Assembly (NCBI RefSeq): GCF_003626645.1
Contig: NZ_RBAM01000011.1
Location: forward strand, 62,001 to 126,000
Origin: Streptomyces klenkii
GTDB lineage: Bacteria; Actinomycetota; Actinomycetes; Streptomycetales; Streptomycetaceae
Length of the DNA stretch: 64,000 bases
Reading direction: 5' to 3'
Below, one piece after another: positions 61,954 through 64,000 of this stretch. The notes beneath the pieces were generated by a model that was not told where the DNA came from, did no database searches, and saw nothing but the letters and a program-made list of their open reading frames with translations. Both the position numbers and the translations under genes were made by a program. How positions within the stretch are numbered: the stretch's first letter is position 1; each line of letters starts with the position of its first letter.

Positions 61954-63273
61954 TCACTGCCCGGCCGGCAGGACCCGGCCGGCGTGAAGGATGACGCGGG
62001 CCAGTTCCTCGTGGCAGATGTCGCTGTGGGCGCCCGACGGGGGCCCGCCGCGGGCGACGACCGACGAGGCGTCCACGCTCACGCACCCCTCGGTGGGCAG
62101 GCCGCCGCGCAGCGCCTGGTCGAGGGAGATCCGGGCGCAGGGGTCCACGGCCCGGATGCCGTCGTGGCCGACGGCGCCCCACCGGCCGTCGTCGAGGCCG
62201 AGGATGCCGAGAACGCTGTCGTCCTCGCGGGACGTCATGGACGCCAGGGGATAGAGGGTGCCCAGCGCGGAGTCGTGGCGCGAGTGGCAGGCCACCAGCG
62301 GTCCGCGGATCCGCCGGTGCAGCCCGTCGAGCGCCCCGCCGCGGCCGGTGTCGAACGGCAGGCGGGACGAGAAGGCGTAGTGCGAGAAGGCGCCCTGGAG
62401 GAGGGTCACGCTGCTCAGGGCGGTGCCGCCGTCGGGCACGCCGCGCAGCGCGAAGGACACGAGGCGGGCGCCGAAGCTGTGCCCGGCCAGGTGGACGCGC
62501 AGCCCGGTGGCGGATTCGGCGAGCAGGGCGAGCGCGGGCCCGAGGCCCTTCTCGCCGACGACGCCCGCGCGCCGCTTCATCGTGTAGTACGACATCTGCC
62601 GGAGCACTTCGAGGGCGCCGCCCCACAGCCGCTTCAGGGCTCCGCCGAGGAAGGCGGGCGGCAGCGCGCCCATCCTGTCGAGGGCGGCGGCGAAGCTCTC
62701 GCACACCTGCCGGGTGTCGCCCGTGAGCAGGTACGAGGCGTCCCCCTCGTCGGGCCCTTCGGCGGCCTCCCCCGCCGCGCGGCCCTGCGGCTGCGCGGGA
62801 CCGAGTCCGCGGACGAGGGAGACGAACTCCTCCAGGCGCGCGGGGTCGTCGGACTGCTCCGCGGCCAGCTCCGCGAGCCGGTCCATCACGGCCCGCTCGC
62901 ACGGCAGGATCCTGACCAGGGCCTCGCGGGTGGCGGCGTCGAGGGCGGGCGGGGCGGGCGGCGCCTCGGGGGCCGCGGACGGGAAGTCGGGGACGGCCTC
63001 GCCGGGGAAGCGCATGGACGGCCAGATCACGCCCGCGTAGCCCATGCGGACGCCGGGCGCGCGGGCGACCAGGCCCGGGAAGGGCGCGTAGAAGCGTGAG
63101 TAGAGGCCTGTGGCCATCGGCCTGTCGTTGTTCCACCCGTGCGCGAACACCACCAGGTCGGTGAGGCCCTCGCTCACGGCGCCGTGTATCAGGGCGTCGC
63201 GCTCGCCCGCGTCGGGGTCCCCGTCGGCGTCGAAGGTGAGCTCCCAGTAAGGTTCCGCGCTCATGCCGGACAT
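61954..63273 (-). CDS. Alpha/beta-hydrolase-fold protein
   Basis: A 439-residue hydrolase. VFAHGWNND is the oxyanion-hole region, LAGHSFGARLVSF the nucleophile elbow with Ser in GHSFG, and late Asp and His residues in SRHDSALG and GAHSDICHEEL could complete the triad. A large variable lid and Pro-rich insert occupy about 100-230. The ATG at 63273 has GAGGGGGA upstream. The substrate is unknown; there is no signal peptide. Confidence 0.8.
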   Translation of the reverse strand: MSGMSAEPYWELTFDADGDPDAGERDALIHGAVSEGLTDLVVFAHGWNNDRPMATGLYSRFYAPFPGLVARAPGVRMGYAGVIWPSMRFPGEAVPDFPSAAPEAPPAPPALDAATREALVRILPCERAVMDRLAELAAEQSDDPARLEEFVSLVRGLGPAQPQGRAAGEAAEGPDEGDASYLLTGDTRQVCESFAAALDRMGALPPAFLGGALKRLWGGALEVLRQMSYYTMKRRAGVVGEKGLGPALALLAESATGLRVHLAGHSFGARLVSFALRGVPDGGTALSSVTLLQGAFSHYAFSSRLPFDTGRGGALDGLHRRIRGPLVACHSRHDSALGTLYPLASMTSREDDSVLGILGLDDGRWGAVGHDGIRAVDPCARISLDQALRGGLPTEGCVSVDASSVVARGGPPSGAHSDICHEELARVILHAGRVLPAGQ

Positions 63274-63402
63274 GGCATTCCCCCTCGGCAGCGGCCCGAT
63301 GCGGGCGCATCGTCCCGCTGCCGGGGAGGACTGTCCAGGCTCCCGTCACGCTGTTCACGCTTCCGTGTCCTGGAACCGTGCGCACCGCGGATCAGGGCAT
63401 CG

Positions 63403-64000
63403 TCAGGGGGTCAGGAGTTCGGCCGCCCGGATGCTGTGGACGTGGATGAGGAGGTCGTACGAGCGGCCGAGCGCGGTCATGTACTCCGGCTCCGGGTAGG
63501 CGGTGCCGATGTTGCGGGTCGGCCGGGCGCCGGCCAGCCAGTCCTTCGCGGCGCGGGGCGCGTTGCGCATGTCCAGCAGCCAGGCCGGGCGGTGGGCCAC
63601 CTGGTCGAGGGTGTGCTCGTTGCTGCCGGGCGCGGCGGGGCCGACCGTGACGGGCTTCGTGCGCCCCTCGTCGTCGACGGTGTTGAAGGAGCCCTCCGAG
63701 AAGGTGAGCCGGACGTTGACGTACGCGCTGCCGAGCCGGTCGCGCAGGAACGCGCCCTGCATCTTGGGGTACTGCGCCGGGTTGTCGCTCACGTAGGAGA
63801 CGTGGGCATTGTGCGCGGACAGGAGGATCTTCTGGCCGGTGTGCCGCTGCCACCAGACGGTGTTGTCGGCCATGACCCGGTCGCGGTAGCGCATGCAGTC
63901 GGCGACGGCCTTGGGGTCGTCGAGGTCGTAGGTGTACATCCCGGCGACCTGGGAGACGGCGCGCGCGTCCTGCACGGCGCTGTCGAAGGCGCGGCGGTCG
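63403..64000 (-). CDS. Erythromycin esterase-like protein, 5' end outside window
   Basis: The C-terminal 199 residues of an erythromycin-esterase-family protein; the start lies beyond the window. KILLSAHNAHVSYVSDN holds a conserved His-rich catalytic stretch of the family, and MRYRDRVMADNTVWW is a typical helix before it. The family hydrolyses macrolide lactones in some bacteria, but many relatives have other substrates, so resistance should not be assumed. Confidence 0.82.
   Translation of the reverse strand, partial: DRRAFDSAVQDARAVSQVAGMYTYDLDDPKAVADCMRYRDRVMADNTVWWQRHTGQKILLSAHNAHVSYVSDNPAQYPKMQGAFLRDRLGSAYVNVRLTFSEGSFNTVDDEGRTKPVTVGPAAPGSNEHTLDQVAHRPAWLLDMRNAPRAAKDWLAGARPTRNIGTAYPEPEYMTALGRSYDLLIHVHSIRAAELLTP

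Noticed and set aside
63403..64000. Macrolide resistance gene
   Set aside because: Only a C-terminal fragment is visible and the family includes many non-resistance members.

Overview
The window is a stretch of a high-GC actinobacterial chromosome, almost certainly Streptomyces. The diagnostic genes are a Pup-proteasome locus (prcB, pup, dop, arc), mycothiol ligase mshC, the glycerol operon with its GylR regulator, two chaplins and a Streptomyces-type SoxR. From memory, the order resembles the S. coelicolor SCO1640s to SCO1690s region (pup, arc, metH, gylR, mshC, chpC/chpH, soxR). No rRNA operon, transposase, prophage, CRISPR array or secondary-metabolite cluster is visible.

Layout. 1-4861 (minus): prcB (cut by the window edge), pup, dop, arc. 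5105-10346: ferredoxin, a secreted unknown, tRNA m1A58 methyltransferase, an M50/CBS intramembrane protease, a RecB-like Fe-S nuclease and an orphan response regulator. 10426-13701: two tandem orphan peptide-binding lipoproteins. 14114-22374: HAD phosphatase, PAC2 protein, GH18-like protein, then glpD, glpK, glpF and gylR. 22637-26146 (plus): metH, with a foldable leader. 26277-31373: an autoregulated TetR/membrane-protein pair, then mshC with the conserved SCO1664/DUF3090/phosphomutase cluster. 31636-38122: CorA, ferritin-like protein, F420-type oxidoreductase, aldo/keto reductase and a RecD2-like protein that has lost its ATPase motifs. 38162-42326: acidic protein, DUF5703, chpC, chpH, M20 peptidase and tRNA-Leu(GAG). 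42544-50704: ferredoxin-like protein, APC permease, unknown, DMT transporter, Nudix, quinone reductase, MFS/MarR pair. 50814-64000: MBL hydrolase, a Shedu-type defence gene with foreign codon use, an APH/acyl-CoA dehydrogenase pair, DUF2165, alcohol and aldehyde dehydrogenases, soxR, amidase, zinc-ribbon protein, alpha/beta hydrolase and a truncated erythromycin-esterase-like gene.

How the genes work together. The Pup system tags and degrades proteins. Pup is encoded ending in Gly-Gly-Glu, so Dop would be needed for depupylation rather than activation. GlpF, GlpK and GlpD take glycerol to dihydroxyacetone phosphate under GylR, and similar 17-bp palindromes lie upstream of both gylR and glpF. 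The chaplins coat aerial structures. Several regulator and unknown genes lack a Shine-Dalgarno sequence and have a TAnnnT box 6-8 nt before the start codon, which points to leaderless transcripts.

Most notable items: the transferred Shedu gene (51793-53034), the pseudo-helicase (35891-38122), the structured metH leader (22530-22636), the two-operator leaderless TetR promoter (26240-26286), the candidate GylR operators and the histidine-rich spacers of ChpC.
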